Below are positions 11,216 to 19,626 of a stretch of DNA of 64,000 nt, piece by piece (the stretch's first letter is position 1; each line of letters begins with the position of its first letter). The notes beneath the pieces were generated by a model that worked only from the letters and a program-made list of their open reading frames with translations, did no database searches and was not told the DNA's origin. The stretch spans positions 310,001 to 374,000 of the forward strand of contig JAIXZW010000003.1 of NCBI GenBank assembly GCA_027489375.1, given 5' to 3'. Both the position numbers and the translations under genes were made by a program. This stretch comes from Paracoccaceae bacterium. GTDB lineage: Bacteria; Pseudomonadota; Alphaproteobacteria; Rhodobacterales; Rhodobacteraceae.

Positions 11216-11986
11216 ATGGACTTTGAACGGCTGATTCCGGTGATCCGCAAGCTGGCGCTGGAGGCTGGCGCGAAGATCATGGAGGTCTATGACGGCCCCG
11301 ATTTCGCGGTGAAGGTGAAGGGCGACCAGTCGCCCGTGACCGAGGCGGACGAGGCGGCGGATGCGCTCATCTCGGCCGGATTGCGGGCGGAATTTCCCGA
11401 TGTGGTGCTGATCACCGAAGAGCAGGCCGACAGCCACGGTTTGCGGGCCGAGACGTTCCTGATCGTCGATCCGCTCGACGGAACCAAGGAATTCGTGCAG
11501 CGGCGCGGGGATTTCACGGTGAACATCGCCTATGTGGAAAAGGGCGTTCCGCTGCGGGGCGTGGTCTATGCCCCCGCGCAGGGGCGGCTGTTCTACACGC
11601 GCCCCGACGGGGTGACGGTGGAAGAGGTGGCGGGGCAGCAGCGCGAGATCCGCGTGGCAAAGCCCGACAATGCCGCGCTGATGGTGGTAGCGTCGAAATC
11701 CCACCGCGATGCCGCGACCGAGGATTACATCGCCCGTTATGCGGTCAAGGACAGCCGCAGCGCGGGGTCCAGCCTCAAGTTTTGTCTGGTCGCCACGGGC
11801 GAGGCCGATCTTTATCCGCGCCTTGGCCGGACGATGGAATGGGACACGGCGGCAGGCGATGCCGTCTTGCGCGGTGCGGGGGGTGTGGTCGTGCGTATGG
11901 ATGACCGCACGCCGCTGGCATACGGGAAAGAGGGTTGGGACAACCCCTTCTTCATCGCCTATGCGCCGGGGGTCGATCTGAAATGA
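11216..11986 (+). CDS. cysQ: 3'(2'),5'-bisphosphate nucleotidase CysQ
   Basis: A 256-residue inositol-monophosphatase-fold enzyme that dephosphorylates 3'-phosphoadenosine 5'-phosphate (PAP) to AMP. The metal-binding motifs are clear: the EEQAD region, DPLDGTKEF, and WDTAAGDAVLRGAGG near the C-terminus. The ATG at 11216 has GGGG 6 bp upstream; another in-frame ATG lies at 11204 without spacing for it. PAP is released by sulfotransferases and by PAPS reduction. The sulfotransferase gene at 17754 gives a local reason for CysQ in this cluster. The next gene, kdsB, overlaps by 4 bp. Confidence 0.93.
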   Translation: MDFERLIPVIRKLALEAGAKIMEVYDGPDFAVKVKGDQSPVTEADEAADALISAGLRAEFPDVVLITEEQADSHGLRAETFLIVDPLDGTKEFVQRRGDFTVNIAYVEKGVPLRGVVYAPAQGRLFYTRPDGVTVEEVAGQQREIRVAKPDNAALMVVASKSHRDAATEDYIARYAVKDSRSAGSSLKFCLVATGEADLYPRLGRTMEWDTAAGDAVLRGAGGVVVRMDDRTPLAYGKEGWDNPFFIAYAPGVDLK

Positions 11987-12771
11987 GCGTGTTGATCGCA
12001 ATTCCTGCCCGCTATGCCAGCACGCGCTATCCGGGCAAGCCGCTTGTCAGCCTGAAAGGGCCGGACGGGGAAAAGACGCTGATCCGCCGGTCGTGGGAAG
12101 CGGCGATGGGGGTTCGGGGCGTGGACCGCGTGGTCGTGGCGACCGACGACGACCGCATCCGCGACCATGCCGAAGCCTTCGGGGCCGAGGTGGTGATGAC
12201 CTCGCCAGACTGCCAGAACGGGACCGAGCGCTGCGCCGAGGTGGCCGCGAAGCTGACGGGTTACGACATCGTCGTGAACCTGCAGGGCGATGCGCCGCTG
12301 ACGCCTGCGTGGTTCGTCGAGGACCTTGTCGCGGGGCTGCGGGCCGATGCGGGTGCGGTGATCGCAACCCCCGTGCTGCGCTGCGAGGGCAAGATGCTGG
12401 CAGCACTTCTGGCCGACCGCCGCGCGGGGCGCGTGGGGGGGACCACCGCTGTTTTCGGTGCGGGCGGGCGCGGGCTTTACTTCTCGAAGGAAGTGATCCC
12501 GTTCACGGGCAAGACCTATGGCGATGACGAACCGACGCCGGTGTTCCACCATGTCGGCGTCTATGCCTATCGCCCCGCCGCCTTGCGCGAATATCCCGCA
12601 TGGCCGGTGGGACCGCTGGAAAAGCTTGAAGGGTTGGAGCAGCTTCGCTTCCTTGAAAACGGGCGGGCGGTGCTGTGCGTCGAGGTCGAGGCCAAGGGCC
12701 GGCAATTCTGGGAGTTGAACAACCCCAGTGACGTTCCGGTGATCGAAGCGATGATGGCGGCGATGAAATAG
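11983..12771 (+). CDS. kdsB: 3-deoxy-manno-octulosonate cytidylyltransferase
   Basis: A 262-residue nucleotidyltransferase that makes CMP-Kdo from CTP and Kdo, for lipid A core or a Kdo-based capsule linker. The N-terminal signature IPARYASTRYPGKPL, the VVATDD and NLQGDAPL loops and the C-terminal NNPSDV are typical of the family. The start overlaps the cysQ stop as ATGA, so the two are translationally coupled. A weak hairpin (GGCGGAA at 12771-12777 with TTCCGCC at 12786-12792) follows the stop. The arabinose-5-phosphate isomerase of the same pathway, kdsD, is also in the window at 22292. Confidence 0.95.
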   Translation: MSVLIAIPARYASTRYPGKPLVSLKGPDGEKTLIRRSWEAAMGVRGVDRVVVATDDDRIRDHAEAFGAEVVMTSPDCQNGTERCAEVAAKLTGYDIVVNLQGDAPLTPAWFVEDLVAGLRADAGAVIATPVLRCEGKMLAALLADRRAGRVGGTTAVFGAGGRGLYFSKEVIPFTGKTYGDDEPTPVFHHVGVYAYRPAALREYPAWPVGPLEKLEGLEQLRFLENGRAVLCVEVEAKGRQFWELNNPSDVPVIEAMMAAMK

Positions 12772-12950
12772 GCGGAAAGTCGCGGTTCCGCCCTTAAAAC
12801 ACCTTATCTGCCAGCTTGATATCGGCGGCCGGAACGGCTACCGCAACGGCGTTTCCCATAGGGACCGAAGGCTGCTAAACTCTGCCTTAGGTATATGTGC
12901 GTGGGAGCGGCATCGGCACGGGTGATCCATGCCGAAACATAGGTGTCGAA

Positions 12951-13844
12951 ATGAAAGTCAAGAAGGTCACAAAGGCCATCTTCCCCGTCGCCGGATTGGG
13001 CACGCGTTTTCTGCCCGCGACAAAATCCATTCCCAAGGAAATCATGACACTGGTTGACCGCCCGTTGATCCAATACGCGATCGACGAGGCACGCGCGGCG
13101 GGCATCAAGGAATTCATCTTCGTCACCTCGCGCGGGAAATCTGCGCTGGAGGACTACTTCGACAACGCGCCGGAACTGGAAAGCGCGCTGAAGAAGTCGG
13201 GCAAGGACGAGCTGCTCGAAATCCTCAAAGAGACGAACATGGATTCGGGCGCGATTGCCTATATCCGCCAGAACCGTCCGCTCGGCCTTGGCCATGCGGT
13301 GTGGTGCGCGCGGCGGCTGGTGGGGGATGAACCCTTTGCCGTGCTGCTGCCCGACGACGTGATCGCCGCCGAAAAGCCCTGTCTGCAACAGATGGTCGAA
13401 GCCTATGCCGAGACGGGGGGCAACATGGTCGCCGCGATGGAAGTGGCACCGGAAAAGACCAAATCCTACGGCGTGCTGGATATCGGCGAGGATATGGGTT
13501 CGATCGTGAAGGCCAAGGGGATGGTTGAAAAGCCCGCCCCCGGGACCGCGCCGTCGAATTTGGCCGTGATCGGGCGCTATATCCTGTCGCCCAAGGTGAT
13601 GAACAACCTGAACCGCATGAAGCAGGGCGCGGGCGGGGAAATCCAGTTGACCGACGCGATTGCCGAGGAAGTGGCGGGCGGCAACGTCTTTGGCTACCGC
13701 TTCCGCGGGCAGCGCTACGACTGCGGCTCGAAAGCCGGTTTCTTGCAGGCGACGGTGGCCTTTGGCCTTTCGCGGCCTGATCTTCGTGACGAGTTTTCCG
13801 CTTATCTGCATGACATGATCGCCTTGCAGAAAGCGGCGCAGTAA
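12951..13844 (+). CDS. galU: UTP-glucose-1-phosphate uridylyltransferase
   Basis: A 297-residue GalU that forms UDP-glucose, the donor for many surface glycans. The N-terminus has the signature PVAGLGTRFLPATKSIPKEI, followed by LGHAVWCA and LPDDVI in the catalytic core. The ATG at 12951 matches the family start; an upstream ATG in frame has no ribosome binding site. The 179 bp upstream gap carries no confident promoter. The next gene starts 4 bp after its stop, so UDP-sugar supply and glycosyltransferases are in one unit. Confidence 0.96.
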   Translation: MKVKKVTKAIFPVAGLGTRFLPATKSIPKEIMTLVDRPLIQYAIDEARAAGIKEFIFVTSRGKSALEDYFDNAPELESALKKSGKDELLEILKETNMDSGAIAYIRQNRPLGLGHAVWCARRLVGDEPFAVLLPDDVIAAEKPCLQQMVEAYAETGGNMVAAMEVAPEKTKSYGVLDIGEDMGSIVKAKGMVEKPAPGTAPSNLAVIGRYILSPKVMNNLNRMKQGAGGEIQLTDAIAEEVAGGNVFGYRFRGQRYDCGSKAGFLQATVAFGLSRPDLRDEFSAYLHDMIALQKAAQ

Positions 13845-13848
13845 CGGC

Positions 13849-14862
13849 GTGGGCCGTCTGCTCGACGCCTATCGCCTGCGCTGGAAACGGCGCAGGCTGT
13901 TGGGTCGGGCCATCGCCAGGCGGCGCGAATTGGTGGCGGTGGTGGACCGCACCAAGGACATCCTTCCCGACGATATCCTGTGCTTTGCCGTGGTGCGGAA
14001 CGAGGCTGTCCGCCTGCCGTGGTTTCTGGAGCATCACCGCAAGCTGGGCGTGGCGCGGTTTCTGGTCGTCGACAATGATAGCGATGATGGCACGGCGGAA
14101 TTTCTGGCCGCGCAGCCCGATGTGTCGCTGTGGCACACGCGGGCGGGATACAAGGCATCGCGCTTCGGCCTTGATTGGACGAACTGGTTGCTGGCGCGTT
14201 ACGGGCACGGGCATTGGTGCCTGACGCTCGATGCCGACGAGGCGCTGGTTTATCCCTATTGCGACACGCGCGACCTGCGGGCGCTGACCGCGTGGCTTGA
14301 CGGGCAGGGGCGCGGGATGTTCGGCGCGATGATGCTCGACATGTATCCCAAGGGACCGCTGGGCGCGCAGGATTACAGGGCGGGAGAGGACCCGTTCCGC
14401 GTGCTGGAATGGTTCGATGCCGCGAATTACGGGATGCGGGTGCAGCAGCCGATGGGGAACCCGTGGCTGCAGGGCGGGCCACGGGCGCGGGTGTTCTTTG
14501 CCGATGCGCCGGAACGCGCGCCGACGCTGAACAAGGTGCCGCTGGTGCGGTGGAACCGGCGCTATGCCTATGTTAATTCGACCCATTCCATCCTGCCGCC
14601 CCGTCTGAACCGTTTCTACGAGACGGACGGGGGAGAGGCGCCTTCGGGACTGCTTTTACATTCCAAATTCCTGAACGTCGCGGTGGCGCGGGCGGGCGAG
14701 GAGAAGATGCGCGGCGAGCATTTCTCAAATCCCGCGCTTTATGACCGTTATTACGAGGCAGTGGCAGCGGACCCCGACCTGTGGTGCAGCGCCTCGCGCC
14801 GGTTTACCGGCTGGCGGGGGCTGGAGGCGGCGGGGCTGATGTCGCGCGGCGGTTGGTTGTAA
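13849..14862 (+). CDS. Family 2-type glycosyltransferase (first of a tandem pair)
   Basis: A 337-residue enzyme starting with GTG at 13849, 4 bp after galU. It contains a GT-A fold of the Glyco_tranf_2_4 type: FAVVRNEAVRLPWFLEHH, a nucleotide-sugar region LVVDNDSDDGT, and LTLDADEAL as the DxD-like metal site. Conserved blocks ASRFGLDWTNW, MLDMYPKGPL, ERAPTLNKVPLVRW and LHSKFLN are shared with the next gene, showing duplication. It has no signal peptide or membrane helix, so it should act in the cytoplasm on an intermediate of the surface glycan. Donor and acceptor sugars cannot be told from sequence. Confidence 0.85.
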   Translation: MGRLLDAYRLRWKRRRLLGRAIARRRELVAVVDRTKDILPDDILCFAVVRNEAVRLPWFLEHHRKLGVARFLVVDNDSDDGTAEFLAAQPDVSLWHTRAGYKASRFGLDWTNWLLARYGHGHWCLTLDADEALVYPYCDTRDLRALTAWLDGQGRGMFGAMMLDMYPKGPLGAQDYRAGEDPFRVLEWFDAANYGMRVQQPMGNPWLQGGPRARVFFADAPERAPTLNKVPLVRWNRRYAYVNSTHSILPPRLNRFYETDGGEAPSGLLLHSKFLNVAVARAGEEKMRGEHFSNPALYDRYYEAVAADPDLWCSASRRFTGWRGLEAAGLMSRGGWL

Positions 14863-14894
14863 AGAATCGTTTACAACTTTTGAGAGAGTGACTG

Positions 14895-14926
14895 ATCCGA
14901 AAGTCAAGTTTTGTTTACTTTCGGAT
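14895..14926. promoter_or_regulatory. Perfect 10 bp inverted repeat in AT-rich spacer, candidate operator
   Basis: ATCCGAAAGT (14895-14904), a 12 nt T-rich spacer and ACTTTCGGAT (14917-14926). The surrounding 60 bp is far richer in A+T than its neighbours. No T-run follows, so a terminator is unlikely. Its position 110 bp before the second glycosyltransferase fits a regulator site or mRNA structure. Confidence 0.5.
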
Positions 14927-15036
14927 GGGTTATTACTAGATTGTGCGGAACCGCGCGGGGCAGGTGCCGATGCGTGGAGCGAGCGGGTAACGGGGCGGGT
15001 CGCAACAGGCCCGTGTGGCAGGGGCAGGTTGTTCGA

Positions 15037-16047
15037 GTGGGATTGATCGGGGCATATCGTCTGCGGCTGAGGCGGCGGCGTCTGCACTTGCGCGGCTGGA
15101 TGAAGCGGCGCGAGTTGACCAGCCTTGCCAATCGCACGGGGGCGATCCGTGGGGATAGCATCCTGCTGTGTGCGACCCTGCGGAACGAAAAGATCCGTCT
15201 GCCCTATTTCCTGCGCTATTACCGCGATCTTGGCGTGAACCACTTCCTGATCGTCGATAACGGTTCGACCGATGGCAGCCGCGAATATCTGCTGGCCCAG
15301 CCCGACGTGTCGCTGTGGAGTGTGGAGGGAAGCTACAAAGCCTCGCGTTTCGGGATGGACTGGATCACCTATCTGCAACGCCGTTACTGCCACGGGCATT
15401 GGACGCTGACGGTGGATGTGGACGAATTCCTGATCTATCCCTTCTGCGAGACGCGGCCCCTGCGGGCGCTGACGGATTGGCTCGACACCTCGGGCATCCG
15501 GTCCTTTTCGGCGATGATCCTTGACATGTATCCCAAAGGGCCGCTCGACGCGCAGCCCTATGCCGAAGGGCAGGACCCGTTCGAAATCGCGCAGTGGTTC
15601 GATGCGGCGAATTATTCGGTGAAGCGGAACCTCGGTCTTGGCAATCTTTGGGTGCAGGGTGGGCCTCGCGGGAGGATGTTCTTTGCCGACGAACCCGAAC
15701 GTGCGCCCGCGCTGAACAAGGTGCCGCTGGTCAAATGGGACCGGTCTTATGCCTATGTCAGTTCGACCCATATGCTGCTGCCGCGGGGGCTGAACCTTGT
15801 TTATGACGAATGGGGGGGCGAAAAGGCGAGCGGGTGCCTGCTGCATGCCAAGTTCCTCGATACCTTTGCCGTGAAGGCCGAGGAAGAGATGAAGCGCCGC
15901 CAGCATTACGCCGACAGCCACGAATACCGCGCCTATCGCGAGGGGCTGAAGAACCAGCCGGACCTGTGGTGCAAGTGGAGCGAGAAATACATCAACTGGC
16001 GGCAGCTCGAGATTCTGGGTCTCATGTCCAAGGGGAATTGGGCATGA
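15037..16047 (+). CDS. Family 2-type glycosyltransferase (second of a tandem pair)
   Basis: A 336-residue paralogue of the preceding gene. The frame is open from 14911, but the GTG at 15037 gives an N-terminus (VGLIGAYRLRLRRRR) that aligns with its neighbour (VGRLLDAYRLRWKRRR), so I use it. Shared blocks are CATLRNEKIRLPYFL, LIVDNGSTDGS, LTVDVDEFLI as the DxD-like site, LDMYPKGPL and ERAPALNKVPLVKW. The C-terminus ends LMSKGNWA against LMSRGGWL. It is translationally coupled by a 4 bp overlap to the GT14-like gene. The pair probably adds related sugars or forms a heteromer; the sugars are unknown. Confidence 0.85.
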   Translation: MGLIGAYRLRLRRRRLHLRGWMKRRELTSLANRTGAIRGDSILLCATLRNEKIRLPYFLRYYRDLGVNHFLIVDNGSTDGSREYLLAQPDVSLWSVEGSYKASRFGMDWITYLQRRYCHGHWTLTVDVDEFLIYPFCETRPLRALTDWLDTSGIRSFSAMILDMYPKGPLDAQPYAEGQDPFEIAQWFDAANYSVKRNLGLGNLWVQGGPRGRMFFADEPERAPALNKVPLVKWDRSYAYVSSTHMLLPRGLNLVYDEWGGEKASGCLLHAKFLDTFAVKAEEEMKRRQHYADSHEYRAYREGLKNQPDLWCKWSEKYINWRQLEILGLMSKGNWA

Positions 16048-17753
16048 CGCAAAGCACCACGCTCGGTTTCGTCATGCTGTGCCATACCGCGCTGCACCGC
16101 GCCGCCGAAGTGGCGCGGCATTGGGCCGAGCGGGGTTGTCCTGTGGTCATCCACGTCGATGCGCGGGTCAAGGCGTGGAGCTACGACACGATGAAGGCCG
16201 AATTGGCCGATCTGGGGAATGTGCGGTTTTCCGAGCGCTTCGCCTGTGAATGGGGGACATGGGGGATCGTGGCGGCGACGCAGGCGGCGTCCGAGGTGAT
16301 GCTGGCCGATTTTCCTGCGGTGCGGCATGTCTATCTGGCGTCGGGGTCGTGCATGCCACTGCGGCCTGTGCGCGATCTGATCACCTATCTCGACGCGCGC
16401 CCGCGCACGGATTTCATCGAAAGCGTCACCACCGAAGAGGTGGGTTGGACCATCGGCGGTCTGAACATGGAGCGTTTCACCCTGCGCTTTCCGTTTTCGT
16501 GGCGGACGCAGCGGTGGCTGTTCGACACCTACGTCAACCTGCAACGGCGGGTCGGGTTCAGGCGCAAGATCCCCAAGGATGTGGTGCCGCATCTGGGAAG
16601 CCAGTGGTGGTGCCTGACGCGGCAGACGCTTTCGGCCATTTTGCAGGGGCCGGACCGCAAGCTATACGACGATTACTTCCGCCGCGTCTGGATTCCCGAC
16701 GAGAGCTATTTCCAGACGCTGGTGCGGCTGGTCAGTTCCAACGTGGAAAGCCGGTCGCTTACGCTGTCGAAGTTCGATTTCCAGGGCAAGCCGCATATCT
16801 TTTACGACGATCACCTCCAGCTTCTGCGGCGGTCGGATTGCTTTGTGGCGCGCAAGATCTGGCCGCATGCGAACAAGCTTTACCGCACTTTCCTGACCGA
16901 CGATGCCGCGCAACAGGCGGGGGGCGAGCCGAACCCCGGCAAGATCGACCGGCTGTTCGCCAAGGCGGTGGAGCGGCGGGTCAAGGGGCGACCGGGGCTT
17001 TACATGCAGAGCCGCTTCCCCAACGTGGATTTCGAGAACGGTCTGACGGCGGCACCCTATTCGGTGTTCCACGGCTTTTCCGAAGTGTTCGAGAATTTCG
17101 AGATGTGGTTGTCGAAAACCACGGGAAGCCGCGTGCACGGGCATCTTTTCGCGCCCGACCGTGTGGAATTCGCGGGGGGCGAGGCGGTCTATAACGGGGC
17201 CTTGTCGGACAGTCCGAAGTTGCGGGATTACAACCCGCGATCGTTCCTTACGAACCTGATCTGGGCCACGCGGGGCGAACGGCAGTGTTTCCAGTTCGGG
17301 CCTACGGACAGTCAGGCGTTGAACGAGTTCATGGCCAAGGATTCAAATGCGCAGATATCGGTGATATCGGGGGCCTGGGCGCTGCCACTGTGGCGGTCGA
17401 ACCGCAATTTCGGGGAGATCCGGCGCGAGGCGGCGCGGCTGCAAAAGGTGGAGAGCGAAACGCTGTCGGTGCTGCGGCAGGTGAGCACCAAGGCGCGGGT
17501 CCGTATCTGGACGCTGGCGGAATTCGTGGAAAGTCCGATGGAGCCGCTTCAGACCATCGTGGACGAGATCAGCCCGCGCTCCTTGCGACGTCTGACCGAA
17601 GCGCCGAAGATGACGGACCTGACCGGCTTCGGGCAGTTCTTGCAGAACCTGCGCAATCAGGGGATGCAGCCCGTGTTGATGGGTGACTTTCCGGCGGGCG
17701 ACGACCCGCGCCCCGCCAGTGCTTCGCGCGGGCGGCCTTATCTGGTGAAGTGA
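16044..17753 (+). CDS. GT14 (core-2/I-branching type) glycosyltransferase with C-terminal extension
   Basis: A 569-residue protein. Residues about 5-260 look like a GT14 branching N-acetylglucosaminyl- or xylosyltransferase: GFVMLCHTALHRA at the start, VIHVDARVKAW, YLASGSCMPLRP, GSQWWCLTRQT and WIPDESYFQTL. The remaining 300 residues are a second region I do not recognise, with tracts such as AAPYSVFHGFSEVFENFEMW. No signal peptide or membrane segment. The ATG overlaps the preceding stop by 4 bp and the following GTG abuts its stop. The family adds branches to a glycan acceptor; here the acceptor is presumably the product of the two upstream enzymes. Confidence 0.75.
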   Translation: MTQSTTLGFVMLCHTALHRAAEVARHWAERGCPVVIHVDARVKAWSYDTMKAELADLGNVRFSERFACEWGTWGIVAATQAASEVMLADFPAVRHVYLASGSCMPLRPVRDLITYLDARPRTDFIESVTTEEVGWTIGGLNMERFTLRFPFSWRTQRWLFDTYVNLQRRVGFRRKIPKDVVPHLGSQWWCLTRQTLSAILQGPDRKLYDDYFRRVWIPDESYFQTLVRLVSSNVESRSLTLSKFDFQGKPHIFYDDHLQLLRRSDCFVARKIWPHANKLYRTFLTDDAAQQAGGEPNPGKIDRLFAKAVERRVKGRPGLYMQSRFPNVDFENGLTAAPYSVFHGFSEVFENFEMWLSKTTGSRVHGHLFAPDRVEFAGGEAVYNGALSDSPKLRDYNPRSFLTNLIWATRGERQCFQFGPTDSQALNEFMAKDSNAQISVISGAWALPLWRSNRNFGEIRREAARLQKVESETLSVLRQVSTKARVRIWTLAEFVESPMEPLQTIVDEISPRSLRRLTEAPKMTDLTGFGQFLQNLRNQGMQPVLMGDFPAGDDPRPASASRGRPYLVK

Positions 17754-19142
17754 GTGGGCGGGTTCGACAGCTTCGTGATGTTCGCGGAAATGCGGACGGG
17801 GTCCAATTTCCTTGAATCCAATCTGAATGCGCTGGACGGCGTGACCTGTCTGGGCGAGCTGTTCAACCCCTTCTTCATCGGCAAGAAGGACCAGACCGAG
17901 ATGTTCGGTGTGACGCTTGCCATGCGCGAGCAGGAGCCGATGCAACTGGTGGCCAAGGCGCGGGCGAGCCTAGGCGGGATGGTCGGGTTCCGCTGGTTCC
18001 ATGATCATGATCCGCGGGTTTTCGATGCCGTGATGGCGGACCGGCGCTGCGCCAAGATCGTGCTGACGCGCAATCCGGTGGAAAGCTATGTCAGCCTCAA
18101 GATCGCGCAGGCCACGGGTCAGTGGAAGCTGACCAATCCGAAGAACCTGAAACAGGCCAAGGCGCGATTCGACGGGGCCGAGTTCGAAGCGCATCTGGAA
18201 CAGGTGCAGGCGTTTCAGGTGACGCTGCTCAATGCCTTGCAGGTGAGCGGGCAGACTGCGTTCTACCTCGATTACGAGGATATTCAGGACGTGGCGGTGC
18301 TGAACGGTCTTGCGGCATTCCTTGGCGTTCCGGCGCGGCTCGAGGCGGTGGACCAGACGCTGACGGTGCAGAACCCCGAACCGCTTGCCGAGAAGGTGAC
18401 GAACCCTGCCGCGATGGAGCAGGCCTTGGCGCGGCTGGACCGGTTCAACCTGTCGCGCACGCCGAATTTCGAACCGCGGCGGTCGGCGGGGATACCGGCC
18501 TTTGTCGCGTCGCGCGAGGTGCCGCTTCTGTTCATGCCGGTGCGCGGCGGGCCAGAGGCGCGGGTGATCGAATGGCTTGAAGGGTTCGGCGGGCTGGAGC
18601 GGGATTTCGTGCAGAAGTCCTTGCGCCAGTGGAAGCGGGGCCATGCGGGGCATCGCACCTTTACCGTGCTGCGCCATCCGGTGGACAGGGCTTGGGCCGC
18701 GTTCAAGGACGCGCAGGGCAGCGGGCTGGGGCAGGAGCAGCGCAATGTGCTGGGGCGCGTGCACGGGGTGGCGTTCCCCAAGCAGGGCTATGCCTCGGTC
18801 GAGGAGGAGCGGGCGGCTTTCGTGGCCTTCCTGCGGTTCCTGAAGCGCAATCTGGCGGGGCAGACGGGGTTCAGGACTCCGGCGGGTTGGGCCACGCAGA
18901 CGGCGATCACCCAAGGCTTCGCGCTGTTCAACGGGCCGGACGCCATGCTGCGCGAGGATCGGCTGGCCGAGGGGCTGGAATGGCTGTGCGCCGAGATCGG
19001 CGTGGCCATGCCGCCGCTGCGCGAGGCCGGGCCGTCGGGCGTTCTGGCCGTGCTGGATGCCGAGGTGGAAGACGCCGCGCGGGAGGCTTACCAGCGCGAC
19101 TATATGGGTTTCGGCTTCGGGCCGCGCGCTCAGGCGGCCTGA
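17754..19142 (+). CDS. Sulfotransferase, with a second degenerate sulfotransferase-like half
   Basis: A 462-residue protein starting with GTG directly after the previous stop. The first half is a complete PAPS-dependent sulfotransferase of the NodH/Stf0-like kind: the 5'-phosphosulfate loop RTGSNFLESNL near residue 15 and the 3'-phosphate site LTRNPVESYVSLKIA near 105, followed by the family's TGQWKL. The second half begins around 250 and carries another 3'-phosphate-type motif (VLRHPVDRAWAAFKD, near 310) but only a weak P-loop (FMPVRGGPEARV). Sulfation of a sugar made by the upstream enzymes is the simplest role. Its product PAP is the substrate of CysQ, encoded six genes upstream. The 3' end overlaps ptsN by 13 bp. 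Confidence 0.8.
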   Translation: MGGFDSFVMFAEMRTGSNFLESNLNALDGVTCLGELFNPFFIGKKDQTEMFGVTLAMREQEPMQLVAKARASLGGMVGFRWFHDHDPRVFDAVMADRRCAKIVLTRNPVESYVSLKIAQATGQWKLTNPKNLKQAKARFDGAEFEAHLEQVQAFQVTLLNALQVSGQTAFYLDYEDIQDVAVLNGLAAFLGVPARLEAVDQTLTVQNPEPLAEKVTNPAAMEQALARLDRFNLSRTPNFEPRRSAGIPAFVASREVPLLFMPVRGGPEARVIEWLEGFGGLERDFVQKSLRQWKRGHAGHRTFTVLRHPVDRAWAAFKDAQGSGLGQEQRNVLGRVHGVAFPKQGYASVEEERAAFVAFLRFLKRNLAGQTGFRTPAGWATQTAITQGFALFNGPDAMLREDRLAEGLEWLCAEIGVAMPPLREAGPSGVLAVLDAEVEDAAREAYQRDYMGFGFGPRAQAA

Positions 19143-19594
19143 ATCGTCCGCGCTTCGGTCAGGATGGCGTGCAGCTTGCCCGCATCGGAATTGGCGCGCA
19201 GCTTCGAGACGACATTGGCATCGCGCATCGTGCGGCTGACGAGGGCGAGCGCCTTGAGGTGTTCCACCCCCGAATCCTTGGGTGCGAACAGGCCGAAGAC
19301 GAGGTCGACGGGCTGGCGGTCGACGCTGTCGTAATCGAGCGGTTTTTCCAGACGGATGAAGACGCCGACGATCCGGTTCAGGTCTTCAAGCCGCGCATGG
19401 GGCAGGGCGATGCCGTGGCCCACGCCGGTCGGGCCAAGGCTTTCGCGTTCCTGCAAACCGTCGATGGCGGTCGCCGCGTTGAGGCCATAGGCAGAGGAAG
19501 CAAGCTCTCCCAATTCCTGAAAGAGCCGCTTCTTGCTTGTGAGCTGCCCGACGACCCTGACGGCCGCCGGGATGAGTAGCTTGGATAGGTCCAT
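19130..19594 (-). CDS. ptsN: Nitrogen-related PTS enzyme IIA, PtsN
   Basis: A 154-residue EIIA-Ntr. The phosphorylatable histidine is His66 in GHGIALPHARL. The protein starts MDLSKLLIPAAVRV and has the usual length. EIIA-Ntr is phosphorylated by NPr and EI-Ntr and in other proteobacteria controls potassium transport, cell-envelope and nitrogen or carbon responses by binding partner proteins. It is the last gene of a minus-strand series, 32 bp after hpf, as in many proteobacteria. A GAGG precedes the ATG. The C-terminus overlaps the convergent sulfotransferase gene. Confidence 0.95.
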   Translation of the reverse strand: MDLSKLLIPAAVRVVGQLTSKKRLFQELGELASSAYGLNAATAIDGLQERESLGPTGVGHGIALPHARLEDLNRIVGVFIRLEKPLDYDSVDRQPVDLVFGLFAPKDSGVEHLKALALVSRTMRDANVVSKLRANSDAGKLHAILTEARTIQAA

Positions 19595-19626
19595 GCCTCA
19601 GTTGATCCTGTGCCGGTTTGCGCCGG

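Noticed and set aside
12772..12950. Promoter for galU
   Set aside because: TTGATA with a 17 bp spacer leads to TACCGC, and a TATAT near 12895 has no -35; neither is convincing.
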